Below, in pieces: positions 52,868 to 61,370 of a stretch of 64,000 bases of DNA. The position numbers and the translations under genes were made by a program. This DNA comes from WLWS01 sp965243105 (GTDB lineage: Bacteria; Pseudomonadota; Gammaproteobacteria; Eutrophobiales; Eutrophobiaceae). Each line of letters begins with the position of its first letter. Within the stretch, counting starts at the first letter, position 1. A model generated the notes under the pieces. The model was not told the DNA's origin and did no database searches. It saw only the letters and a program-made list of their open reading frames with translations. The DNA is taken from NCBI GenBank assembly GCA_965243105.1, contig CBDEUC010000001.1, positions 496,001-560,000 of the forward strand. Direction: 5' to 3'.

Positions 52868-54361
52868 ATGAACCACATCAGTATCGAGTATACTGCCCCC
52901 ATGCTGTCCCGTCGTCGCTCATTGAAGAATCTCCTGCTTATCCACGAAGTGGCATTTTTGCTGCTGGTCGCGGTAACCGGTGCCCTTGGTGGTTTATCGG
53001 CCTTTTTCTGGCAGGAAACCTCTTCCGAGTCTGTGCGAATAAACAACCTGATATTCGTCACCGAGCAGATCCGCAGTGAGTTATTCCGCCAAATTCAGCA
53101 GGTGATCAGGGCACGACTTACTGAGGACCAGAGTGCCTATAACCAGTATCGCGCAAATTCACGCCGCATCAGCGAACTTTTTAATGAACTTCGCAGGAAC
53201 TCACTCTCAAGGGAGGAAGCAGAGCTCATCCAGGACCTGCAGTATTCATACCGGGTAATACAAAATGATATGAATGCAATTTTCACCGATCCCTATGTCG
53301 CGGACAGTGCTATTCGCCTGCAGATTGTCGACCCGAGGTTTTCACAGCGTTTAACAGCGGTGTTCGAGGGAAAGTACCTTCGATTTAAATCCAATCTCAC
53401 GGATAAACACGCGGAACTGGACCGCACCATAGCCGTATGGACGGAGTACGCGCCGATACTCATACCCGTGTTTTTTCTTGTTGCATTGGTGCTTGTCCTG
53501 TTTACGCGTCATTTCCTGATTCATGGTTTTGTCAGGCCGCTGGCATCGATCATAGAGGGCGCAGCAATCATGCGTCGCGGAGAACTTGAACATCGTATTC
53601 CTGAGAGGGGAGTTGAAGAAGTTGCTGAAATCGGTGATGCCCTTAATTCCATGGCCGAGGATCTTTCCCGGAGCCGGGATGCGCTGGTGGAAACAGAGAG
53701 ACAGGCGGCGCTTGGTGCATTGATACCGGTAGTGGCACACAATGTTCGAAATCCGCTCGCAAGTATTCGAGCGACAGCACAAATGCTCGATGATGTTAAC
53801 GACCAGGAAGAATTGAAGGAAAGCAGGCAGGCTATCATGGATACGATTGATCGCCTGGGTCGTTGGGTTAGCGCCCTCGTGTCATATCTTCATCCGTTAA
53901 AACCACAGTTCAGGAAAGTGACGGCTTCTCATTTATTTGAATCCAGCCTGATTATGCTGGATTCAAAAATTTCTGAAAAAAAACTTGAGCTGCGACGCAC
54001 CGATTGGGAACTGGATATTGAGTTACTTGTAGACCCCGACTTGATGGAGCAGGCACTTTACTGCCTCCTGTCAAATGCAGTCGAAGCATCAGGCATTGGC
54101 GATGAGATTGAATTATCAATGCAGAAGGGTGCAAACGAATTCAACCTGGTCATAAAAGACCAGGGACCGGGGCTCAAATTCAGCCCGGAGCAGGGCAACC
54201 TTGAACCCGGCCCATCTACGAAAAAGTTTGGTACGGGCCTGGGCATACCAGTGGCCTATAAGATATGCCAGGCACATGGGTGGAAACTTGAATTTGACAG
54301 CACATCCAAGGGCACCAGGGTTATCGTGAGTTGCCCATTAGATCAAAACGAAGAGACGTAA
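52868..54361 (+). CDS. Sensor histidine kinase paired with an NtrC-type regulator
   Basis: About 497 residues from the ATG at 52868; an ATG at 52901 (MLSRRRSLKNLL) is also plausible. One membrane helix (HEVAFLLLVAVTGALGGLSAFFW), a periplasmic region of about 130 residues that is mostly helical, a second helix (APILIPVFFLVALVLVLFTRHFL), a HAMP linker, an H-box AHNVRNPLASIRATAQML and a HATPase domain (LLSNAVEASGIGDEI, DQGPGL, GTGLGIPVAYKI). The H-box resembles NtrB-type kinases. The regulator follows two bases later. Confidence 0.88.
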   Translation: MNHISIEYTAPMLSRRRSLKNLLLIHEVAFLLLVAVTGALGGLSAFFWQETSSESVRINNLIFVTEQIRSELFRQIQQVIRARLTEDQSAYNQYRANSRRISELFNELRRNSLSREEAELIQDLQYSYRVIQNDMNAIFTDPYVADSAIRLQIVDPRFSQRLTAVFEGKYLRFKSNLTDKHAELDRTIAVWTEYAPILIPVFFLVALVLVLFTRHFLIHGFVRPLASIIEGAAIMRRGELEHRIPERGVEEVAEIGDALNSMAEDLSRSRDALVETERQAALGALIPVVAHNVRNPLASIRATAQMLDDVNDQEELKESRQAIMDTIDRLGRWVSALVSYLHPLKPQFRKVTASHLFESSLIMLDSKISEKKLELRRTDWELDIELLVDPDLMEQALYCLLSNAVEASGIGDEIELSMQKGANEFNLVIKDQGPGLKFSPEQGNLEPGPSTKKFGTGLGIPVAYKICQAHGWKLEFDSTSKGTRVIVSCPLDQNEET

Positions 54362-54363
54362 TA

Positions 54364-55782
54364 ATGACGACTGATTCAAATTTACCAATCGATCCGGCAG
54401 TCGTACCGGTCATAGAAAAAAACATTCTCATCGTTGAGGATGAAGATGTTTTTGCCCGCGCAGTGAATAAAAAACTCACCAGGGAAGGATTCACTTGCCA
54501 CGTATGTCCGACGCTGGAAATTGCCCGGACTAATTATAGAGAACATGCAGCTGATCTCATCCTGCTGGATATGAGGCTCCCGGATGGATCGGGCCTGGAT
54601 TTCCTTGAAGAAATTGGAAACAAATCCGGCAAGCCTTTACCTGTGCTTGCCATGTCTGCCTACGGTGAAATTGAAGATGCAGTTTCAGCAATGAAGCTGG
54701 GAGCCGCTGACTACCTGAAAAAGCCAGTCGACCTTGAAGAGCTTCTGATCAATGTCAGGAAGGTGCTTGAAAAAGATGAGTTGACCAGGAAGCTGGATTA
54801 CTCCAGTACAAGGGAGAAACACGCCGTTGAAGGAGTTGATTTCCTGGGCAACTGTGCCGAGATACAGGACGTGAGGGAGCAGGTATCGCGCATTGCTCAA
54901 CTTGGCAAAAACAGCCAGGCAATTCCGCCGACTATTTTGATTCTTGGTGAGACAGGAAGCGGCAAGGATGTGGTTGCCCGCCTGTTACATGCCAACAGCG
55001 CACGAAAGAATAGACCCTTTGTGCACGTGGATTGTGCCAGCTTGCCAAAGGATCTCATGGAAGCCGAGTTATTTGGTCACGAAAAAGGGGCATTCACAAA
55101 TGCACATACCGCGCGGGCCGGATTGATCGAGGCCGCTGAAGACGGTCTGCTATTCCTTGATGAGATCGGGGAACTACCTCTCGACCTCCAGTCAAAACTT
55201 CTCGCGGTGCTGGAACGTCGCATCATGAGACGGATCGGGTCATCACAGGAGCACTCGGTTGCGGCATGGTTTATGGCAGCGACAAACAAGGATATCGAAA
55301 AGCTGGCTGCGACGGGTGAGTTCCGCTCAGATTTGTACTACCGCCTTAACGTGTTGACCATCTCGATGCCTCCCCTGCGTCAACGAGGTGAAGACATCAT
55401 TCTATTGGCGGATCACTTTGCGCAGCAGACCGCAAAACGTTACGGCTTGTCTACACCTGGTATCGCGAAGGATACGAAAACGGCGATGATGAATTACCCC
55501 TGGCCCGGTAACGTAAGAGAACTTAAACACATGATTGAACGCGCGGTCTTGCTAAGTGGCGGTGACGACATTTCTCCCGACTTACTTCAGCTACCGGGGG
55601 CGATTAACGATAGTGTCGCTCCAGTACAGGTCGATAGCAACGCGACGCTTGAGTCTGCCGAACTTGGCCTCATAAAACAGGCGATGGATAGAACAAATGG
55701 AAATGTATCAAAAGCTGCCAGGGAGCTTGGCATTACCAGGATGGCGCTGCGTTACCGCTTGAAAAAACACGGCCTCCAATAA
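54364..55782 (+). CDS. NtrC-family response regulator with GAFTNA loop
   Basis: 472 residues. Receiver (NILIVEDEDVF, phospho-acceptor in LILLDMRLPDGSG near 68, YLKKPVD), AAA+ domain with Walker A GETGSGKD, Walker B LLFLDEIGE and a C-terminal Fis-type helix-turn-helix (NVSKAARELGITRMALRYRLKKHG). The sigma54-contact loop reads GAFTNA, residues 242-247, where GAFTGA is standard; the neighbouring GlrR-like protein in this window keeps GAFTGA. The ATG at 54364 is used because the frame upstream overlaps the kinase. Confidence 0.9.
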   Translation: MTTDSNLPIDPAVVPVIEKNILIVEDEDVFARAVNKKLTREGFTCHVCPTLEIARTNYREHAADLILLDMRLPDGSGLDFLEEIGNKSGKPLPVLAMSAYGEIEDAVSAMKLGAADYLKKPVDLEELLINVRKVLEKDELTRKLDYSSTREKHAVEGVDFLGNCAEIQDVREQVSRIAQLGKNSQAIPPTILILGETGSGKDVVARLLHANSARKNRPFVHVDCASLPKDLMEAELFGHEKGAFTNAHTARAGLIEAAEDGLLFLDEIGELPLDLQSKLLAVLERRIMRRIGSSQEHSVAAWFMAATNKDIEKLAATGEFRSDLYYRLNVLTISMPPLRQRGEDIILLADHFAQQTAKRYGLSTPGIAKDTKTAMMNYPWPGNVRELKHMIERAVLLSGGDDISPDLLQLPGAINDSVAPVQVDSNATLESAELGLIKQAMDRTNGNVSKAARELGITRMALRYRLKKHGLQ

Positions 55783-55803
55783 ACATCAATTTTACGTTTC
55801 AGT

Positions 55804-57129
55804 TTAATGTAGTTTCATTCTCGGTCGGTTTCGTCTCGTGAGGATGTTGGCAATGGTTGTTAAGCCGGTGCGAATGTAGCCATGTAGTGCAACCTGGTGC
55901 ATTTTGTACAGGGACAGGTAAACAAAACGCGCCAGCAATCCCTCTATAAAGATACTGCTTGACCATATCTTCGCTATATTTCCCATCAGGTTGCCAACCG
56001 TGGAATAACGACTCAAGTTGATCAGGGAGCCGTAATCGACATAGTGGTATTCCGGTAATCCGGATTCTCCATTGACACGCTTTTTCATGCTTTTCACAAG
56101 CATGCTGGCCTGTTGATGTGCAGCCTGTGCCCGCGGGGGGACACTATCACCGGTTTGTGGATCCGTGCAGGCAGCACAATCGCCAAATGCAAAAATGTTC
56201 TCGTCGCTGGTCGTCTGTAAAGTGGATTTCACCAGCAACTGGTTGATGCGGTTGCATTCAAGCCCATCGATCTCCGAAAGAAATTGAGGTGCCTTGATAC
56301 CAGCCGCCCAGACCAGTATGCCCGCGCTTACTGTTTTGCCGCTCTCTGTTTCAAAACCTGAGGCCGATGCCCGTGTAATACGTTCGTTGGTAAGTACGTC
56401 GATGCCAATATTCTCCAACTGTTTCTGTACTTCTGCAGACATGTGCTCAGGCAACCCGGGAAGCACGCGGTTTGCAGCCTCAATAATCGTAATCTTGAGC
56501 TGTTTCTCGGCGTCGATGCCATCCAGTCCGTACCTTATCAACTGCCGTGTTGATTCGAATAACTCCGCTGCGAGTTCAACACCGGTTGCACCAGCACCGG
56601 CGATAGCAATGTGCAGCTGGTTTTCACTGGTTTCCCCGGCACTCGTATGGGCTGTGTAGCAGCTTTTCAGCAAATGCTGGTGAAAAGCATCGGCTTCTGA
56701 TTGCTTATCAATAAAGTGACAATGTTCCGTTACCCCGGGTACGCCGAAGTCATTGGAAATACTCCCGACCGACATGATGAGAGTGTCGTATTGAAACGTT
56801 CGAGCCGGGATATATTCGGTTCCTGCTGAATCAATGGCTGGAGCGGTAATCACAGTTTTGTTTTCCCTGTCCACCTTGACTACCCTGCCCAGCCTGAACC
56901 TGAAATGGTGCCAGTTAGCCTGCGCAAGGTAACTCAACTCATCTTCATGGGAGTTCAACGAGCCAGCAGCAACTTCATGTAAAAGTGGTTTCCAGAGATG
57001 TGTCAGGCTTGCGTCAATGAGGGTGACTTCAATTTCATTTTTCTTTGAAAATAGATCACCCAGGCGGGTAGCCAGTTCAAGCCCGCCGGCACCTCCGCCG
57101 ACTATTACAATTCGATGATTAATTCCCAT
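55804..57129 (-). CDS. ndh: Type II NADH dehydrogenase
   Basis: Single-subunit, non-proton-pumping NADH:quinone oxidoreductase on the inner membrane. 441 residues from the ATG at 57129. FAD motif IVIVGGGAGGLELATRLG, NADH motif IAIAGAGATGVELAAEL, ILVWAAGIKAP and IFAFGDCAACTDPQTG, then a C-terminal amphipathic membrane anchor (FIEGLLARFVYLSLYKMHQVALHGYIRTGLTTI). It would feed the quinone pool alongside quinoprotein dehydrogenases. Confidence 0.93.
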   Translation of the reverse strand: MGINHRIVIVGGGAGGLELATRLGDLFSKKNEIEVTLIDASLTHLWKPLLHEVAAGSLNSHEDELSYLAQANWHHFRFRLGRVVKVDRENKTVITAPAIDSAGTEYIPARTFQYDTLIMSVGSISNDFGVPGVTEHCHFIDKQSEADAFHQHLLKSCYTAHTSAGETSENQLHIAIAGAGATGVELAAELFESTRQLIRYGLDGIDAEKQLKITIIEAANRVLPGLPEHMSAEVQKQLENIGIDVLTNERITRASASGFETESGKTVSAGILVWAAGIKAPQFLSEIDGLECNRINQLLVKSTLQTTSDENIFAFGDCAACTDPQTGDSVPPRAQAAHQQASMLVKSMKKRVNGESGLPEYHYVDYGSLINLSRYSTVGNLMGNIAKIWSSSIFIEGLLARFVYLSLYKMHQVALHGYIRTGLTTIANILTRRNRPRMKLH

Positions 57130-57229
57130 ATTCTTTAAAGGCAATGATCGCGATTTTTTCTGACAAGGTATCGCATGTGTATAATGGCAGCATAATAACA
57201 CAGCAGCATTCGCGCTATTGGAGAAATAA

Positions 57230-57523
57230 ATGGACAAAGAAACACAAACTGAACTTGAAGCCGCAGCCTTTCGAAGACTTGTTCAACACTTGAGAGATAA
57301 TACGGATGTGCAAAATATTGACCTGATGATACTGGCAAATTTTTGCCGTAATTGCCTGTCCAAGTGGTATCTCGCCGCAGCAGAGGAACGGGAAGTTGCT
57401 CTCGATATGGAACAGGCCCGGGAAATCATCTACGGCATGCCGTACTCGGAGTGGAAGGACAAGTACCAGGCCGAGGCGACCCAGGAACAGAAAGATGCCT
57501 ATGCCGCGAGGCAGGCAAAGTAG
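57230..57523 (+). CDS. DUF1244 small protein
   Basis: 97 residues of the DUF1244 family: EAAAFRRLVQHLRDNTDVQNIDLMILANFCRNCLSKWY and YGMPYSEWKDKYQAEAT are its conserved blocks. Soluble, no known reaction. A frame over the same bases in another phase is a shadow. It precedes tRNA-Thr on the opposite strand. Confidence 0.88.
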   Translation: MDKETQTELEAAAFRRLVQHLRDNTDVQNIDLMILANFCRNCLSKWYLAAAEEREVALDMEQAREIIYGMPYSEWKDKYQAEATQEQKDAYAARQAK

Positions 57524-57655
57524 TTGGTACCATTACAATCATAGTCCGAAAGTCAGACGCCATGGAGGGCGGTTGCCAGGTTTCACGACCAGTTAAATTC
57601 GGGAATTCTTCGCAGAATTAACAGTATCAAGGAAAACGACAGGAAGTGATGAAAC

Positions 57656-57732
57656 TGGTGCCGGATGAGAGATTCGAACTCCCGACCATCCGCTTACAAG
57701 GCGGGCGCTCTACCGGGCTGAGCTAATCCGGC
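57656..57732 (-). tRNA. tRNA-Thr, anticodon TGT
   Basis: Acceptor GCCGGAT/ATCCGGC with encoded ACCA, D stem GCTC/GAGC, loop CTTGTAA (anticodon TGT, reads ACA) and T arm GGGAG-TTCGAAT-CTCTC. The first pair of the anticodon stem (C27-A43) is a mismatch, the remaining four pair. The overall form follows E. coli tRNA-Thr(TGT). Confidence 0.93.
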
Positions 57733-57926
57733 AAGGATTGATGTATTTCACAATTCTCTCGCTACCGCGAGGGCTGCACAAAGTATAAGATCAACCTTTC
57801 AATTACAAGTATTTTCCTGTCTTTGACGCGCGCCAAATGCTTGAACTGGTGCACGCATTTTCAACTTCAGGCACGTGCTGTCGGGCCACTTGATTTGAAG
57901 ACGACCTGTTTTGACGCGGGAACAGG

Positions 57927-57968
57927 AAATAATTTACCTATTCCATCACTTTAGGTAGCTAATTATTT
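57927..57968. repeat. Long imperfect inverted repeat
   Basis: AAATAATT plus TACCT on the left pair with AGGTA and AATTATTT on the right; only GCT is unpaired between the right arms, and 13 bases form the centre. It sits 86 bases before the ATG at 58054. Confidence 0.55.
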
Positions 57969-57980
57969 GATTTACATAAA
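57967..57980 (+). promoter_or_regulatory. FNR/ANR-like box
   Basis: TTGATTTACATAAA differs from the FNR consensus TTGATN4ATCAA at one of ten fixed positions. It lies 73-87 bases before the receiver-kinase ATG. Low confidence from sequence alone, but oxygen control would suit a respiratory oxidation set. Confidence 0.35.
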
Positions 57981-58053
57981 TTAACGAATTAACATCACTT
58001 GCTCACCAAATTGTTGAAAAAACTCGGGACCATCCGCGGAACACAAATAAGCC

Positions 58054-59319
58054 ATGAAAATCCTAATAATAGATGACTCTGCTGATTTTCGTGCTTTGCT
58101 GCGTCTTTACCTGAACAAGGAACTGGATGCTCCGGATATCGAAGAATACGACCTGGAAAACCTGGGTAAGCCGGCTGATAACTTTGACTGGTCGCCTTAT
58201 GACCTGGTATTCCTGGATTACCAGCTTGGTGAAGATGAAGATGGCCTGGCATGGTTGAAAGAGTTTCGAAACAAGCCCAACTTTCCCCCGACAGTTATCC
58301 TGACAGCAGAAGGTGATGAGTATATTGCGGTACGCGCCGTAAAACTTGGCGCCGCTGATTATATTAATAAAAAGGATGTATCGCCCAAGCGCCTCAAGGA
58401 GCTGGTCGAGGATGCCATCGAATTTGGAGAAGAAGTGGTGGTCGAGCAGCAATCCATGATGGATGACGCGACCCGTATAATTAAAAAGATAAACACCGAC
58501 AAAGAAGCATTGCCCGAGCAAAATCTTGATATTGGTTACAAGTTTGTTCGATTGATCGGGCAGGGAGCCATGTCCCACGTTTACCTTGCGGAGCGGGTCA
58601 TAGACAAGCAGTCACTGGTGTTGAAGGTACTTGACCTGACCAAGGCAGAGTCCCAGACACTGATTGATCGATTCCTGCTTGAAGCAGAGCTGATTGCCGA
58701 TCTTGATACACCTTTTGTGGTGAAAATTTATGAACACGGGATGACCGAAAACTATGGATATATTGCCATGGAGTTTTTTTCCCGTGGCGATCTCAAGCAA
58801 CGCATGGAATTGAATATTTCACCCGAAGTCGCATTTAATTACATGCAGCACATTTGTTATGGGTTGTCGGCTATACATCGAATTGGGGTAGTGCACCGTG
58901 ATCTAAAACCTGCAAATATCATGTTTCGCGGTGACGACAGCCTTGCCCTGGCAGACTTTGGCATATCCAAGCGCATAGAGCAGGGCACTGGTCTTACAAG
59001 TATCGGCCAGGTCCTGGGTACGCCCCACTACATGAGCCCGGAACAGGGTGAAGCCCTAAGCGTGGACGGCAGGGCTGATATTTACAGCGCCGGCATTCTC
59101 CTGTACGAATTATTGACCGGCGAAAAACCATTCAAGGCGCAGACTCCCGCCGCGCTGATTTACCAGCATGTCCATGGCGATATACCCCTGCTCCCCGAGG
59201 CACTGTCAAAGTACCAGGAAATTATTAACCGCACCCTCGCCAAGAAACCTGAAAATCGCTACCAGACAGCAATGGAGTTGATTTACGTGCTCGAGGAAGC
59301 GGAGCGGGATTTTCAATAG
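58054..59319 (+). CDS. Receiver-domain Ser/Thr protein kinase fusion
   Basis: 421 residues. N-terminal receiver (ILIIDDSADFRALL, phospho-acceptor D near 54 in LVFLDYQLG, IN-KKD) joined by a short linker to a complete Hanks-type kinase: G-loop GQGAMSHVYLA, Lys in LVLKVLDL, HRDLKPANIMFRG, ADFGISK and GTPHYMSPEQ. No membrane helix, so both input and output are cytoplasmic. It is followed by a NarX-like kinase and a LuxR-type regulator on the same strand, which are likely partners. Histidine-aspartate signalling would thus be turned into Ser/Thr phosphorylation. Confidence 0.93.
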   Translation: MKILIIDDSADFRALLRLYLNKELDAPDIEEYDLENLGKPADNFDWSPYDLVFLDYQLGEDEDGLAWLKEFRNKPNFPPTVILTAEGDEYIAVRAVKLGAADYINKKDVSPKRLKELVEDAIEFGEEVVVEQQSMMDDATRIIKKINTDKEALPEQNLDIGYKFVRLIGQGAMSHVYLAERVIDKQSLVLKVLDLTKAESQTLIDRFLLEAELIADLDTPFVVKIYEHGMTENYGYIAMEFFSRGDLKQRMELNISPEVAFNYMQHICYGLSAIHRIGVVHRDLKPANIMFRGDDSLALADFGISKRIEQGTGLTSIGQVLGTPHYMSPEQGEALSVDGRADIYSAGILLYELLTGEKPFKAQTPAALIYQHVHGDIPLLPEALSKYQEIINRTLAKKPENRYQTAMELIYVLEEAERDFQ

Positions 59320-59371
59320 CCGGAATCCCGGACTTTTTCCTGGCTGAATACCAGTGACAGGAACATCTCAA

Positions 59372-60730
59372 ATGAGTCTTCGCATTCGCCTTAGCATCCT
59401 CATCACGGTACTGTTCATATCAGTATTTATCGGAGCGGGCGTCTTCCTTATCCAGAGCGCTCGGGATACCGTGCTGGAGGATATCAATTCCAGTGCGTCG
59501 CATACATTGAAGCTGGTGGAAGCCCTGTTGGAGAGTGTCGAAGATATCGACGAGCCGGCAATCCAGCAGCTGGTTCTTGAAAATCTTTCGCAGATGGTTT
59601 CCGGCAGGGACCTGCAAATTGTTATCAAGCGATATTCTGAAGGGCTAAAACCATTTCCTCCGGCTTCAAGACCTGAAATCAAAACCGGAGCGCCCGGCTG
59701 GTTCGTGAACATGGTGCAGCCGCCACCCCTGGAGTTCAGGCGCATAATTTCGCTCGCGGGGATCAGCGGTGTGGAAGTCATTATCCTGGCGGATCCTTCG
59801 GCAGAAATAACCGAGGTCTGGTTTGAAACAAGGAATGTCCTGTTTTTCCTGATGCTGTTTATTATCCTTGCAAACTTTCTCCTGTATTTTGCACTTGGGC
59901 GTTACCTGTCACCCATTTCCTCCATTCTCACAGCACTTGAACGCATTGAGCATGGTGACTATCGCCAACGTCTTCCCCAGTATGAGCTGCCAGAGCTTTC
60001 AAGGATATCTGACCGGGTAAACCACATGGCTGATGTTCTACTGGCCAGTAGAAATGAAAATCGAAAGCTTGCGCAAAAAACACTTGCGATCCAGGAGCAG
60101 GAGCGTCGGCACCTTGCCCAGGAACTTCATGATGAACTGGGGCAGTCCCTGTCTGCTATCAAGGCTATTGCAGTTTCGATTGAAAAGCAGGCTGACGAGA
60201 GTGAAGCATCCATTCGAAATAACGCGGTCACTATTGGGTCTTTTTCAGAGCGCATGTACGAAGTGGCCAGGAACATGATGCAAAGACTAAGACCTACTGT
60301 ACTCGACGAACTTGGCTTGCTGGTAGCGCTTCAGGAGATGATTGACGACTGGAACCAGCGTCATGGGGATGTTTTTTGCCATTTTAACTGCCGTGGCGAT
60401 ATTTCCGGGCTTGATGAAGATGTTAATATTCACCTCTACAGGATAATCCAGGAGAGCCTGACCAACGTTATCAAGCATTCAAAGGCCGAGGAAGTGTTCA
60501 TCGACCTGCAAAGGGACACAAAAAAGCTCGAGATTAGTATCCGTGATGACGGTTGTGGATTTGAGCCCGAGGGTGTCAATCGCGGGCTGGGTTTGCTGGG
60601 CATGCAGGAAAGGGTGGAGGCCGTGAATGGAAAAATTACTATTGATAGTAATACGGGCGACGGAGTCCATATAGAAATAATTTTGCCCCTGCCAACGATG
60701 CAGGGCGATGAGACAAATGGAGTGGTTTAA
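59372..60730 (+). CDS. NarX-type sensor histidine kinase (HisKA_3)
   Basis: 452 residues from the ATG at 59372 with AGGA nine bases upstream. Membrane helix near 5-27, periplasmic region of about 125 residues, second helix (FFLMLFIILANFLLYFALGRYL), HAMP, then the HisKA_3 H-box RRHLAQELHDELGQSLSAIKA (His near 253) and a HATPase of the LuxR-partner type (YRIIQESLTNVIKHSKA, DDGCGF, GLGLLGMQERVEAVNG). It abuts the LuxR-type regulator without a gap, so they form a pair. Confidence 0.93.
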   Translation: MSLRIRLSILITVLFISVFIGAGVFLIQSARDTVLEDINSSASHTLKLVEALLESVEDIDEPAIQQLVLENLSQMVSGRDLQIVIKRYSEGLKPFPPASRPEIKTGAPGWFVNMVQPPPLEFRRIISLAGISGVEVIILADPSAEITEVWFETRNVLFFLMLFIILANFLLYFALGRYLSPISSILTALERIEHGDYRQRLPQYELPELSRISDRVNHMADVLLASRNENRKLAQKTLAIQEQERRHLAQELHDELGQSLSAIKAIAVSIEKQADESEASIRNNAVTIGSFSERMYEVARNMMQRLRPTVLDELGLLVALQEMIDDWNQRHGDVFCHFNCRGDISGLDEDVNIHLYRIIQESLTNVIKHSKAEEVFIDLQRDTKKLEISIRDDGCGFEPEGVNRGLGLLGMQERVEAVNGKITIDSNTGDGVHIEIILPLPTMQGDETNGVV

Positions 60731-61363
60731 ATGATTAATGTGATGCTTGTAGATGATCATGCCGTTGTACGTGCGGGATACCGGGTGCTGCTCGAAAACG
60801 CAGAAGATATTGAGATTGTTGCAGAAGCAGAAACCGGTGAGCAGGCCTGCAAGGCCTATGTTGATCACGGTCCTGATGTCATCGTGATGGACCTTTCCCT
60901 GCCCGGGATGGGGGGACTGGAAGCGATACGCAGGATCATTGCCCGGGATTCAAAAGCGAGGATCCTCGTATTTAGCATGCACGAGAACACTGTATTCGTA
61001 GACCAGGCACTCAATGCCGGAGCGATGGGGTACATCACCAAGAACTGTGCACCTGACGTATTACTGAATGCTATCAGGGATATTGCCGGCGGTGGAATTT
61101 TCCTGGCTCCGGACATTGCACAGCACCTGGCATTTCAAAAGTCACGTGGACAGGATTCTCCATTTTCTATCCTGTCCACCCGTGAGTTTGAAATTTTTTG
61201 CCTGCTCGCCGAAGGTCTTAATACCAGCCAGATTGCGAAACGTCTTTCACTGAGTTACAAGACGGTGTCGAACTACACTACGCAAATCAAGAGCAAGCTT
61301 GATGTGGGCACCGTCGCCGAGATCGCCCGCCTGGCAATCAGTCACAACATAGTGCAGGTGTAA
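60731..61363 (+). CDS. LuxR/NarL-family response regulator
   Basis: 210 residues: receiver (VMLVDDHAVVRAGYRVLLEN, D near 54 in VIVMDLSLPG, GYITKN) and a GerE/LuxR helix-turn-helix (LSTREFEIFCLLAEGLNTSQIAKRLSLSYKTVSNYTTQIKSKL). Its ATG directly follows the kinase stop. Similar kinase-regulator pairs control PQQ-dependent ethanol oxidation in Pseudomonas. Its stop is 7 bases from that of the convergent beta-propeller gene. Confidence 0.94.
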   Translation: MINVMLVDDHAVVRAGYRVLLENAEDIEIVAEAETGEQACKAYVDHGPDVIVMDLSLPGMGGLEAIRRIIARDSKARILVFSMHENTVFVDQALNAGAMGYITKNCAPDVLLNAIRDIAGGGIFLAPDIAQHLAFQKSRGQDSPFSILSTREFEIFCLLAEGLNTSQIAKRLSLSYKTVSNYTTQIKSKLDVGTVAEIARLAISHNIVQV

Positions 61364-61370
61364 CGCGCAA

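Larger units (their letters stand above)
57733..58053. other. Intergenic region before the receiver-kinase gene, no gene seen
   Basis: No reading frame with coding character. It contains the large inverted repeat at 57927-57968, the FNR-like box at 57967-57980 and a weak sigma70-like pair (TTGATT and TAACAT, 17 bases apart, 57967-57995), all in the AT-rich part close to the gene. Confidence 0.6.

Noticed and set aside
52889..52901. Leaderless promoter for the kinase gene (TATACT seven bases before ATG 52901)
   Set aside because: No -35 element at any suitable distance, and an upstream in-frame ATG exists at 52868.
57352..57621. Alternative frames over the DUF1244 gene
   Set aside because: The DUF1244 frame carries the family's conserved blocks; the others are Arg/Gly-rich shadows.
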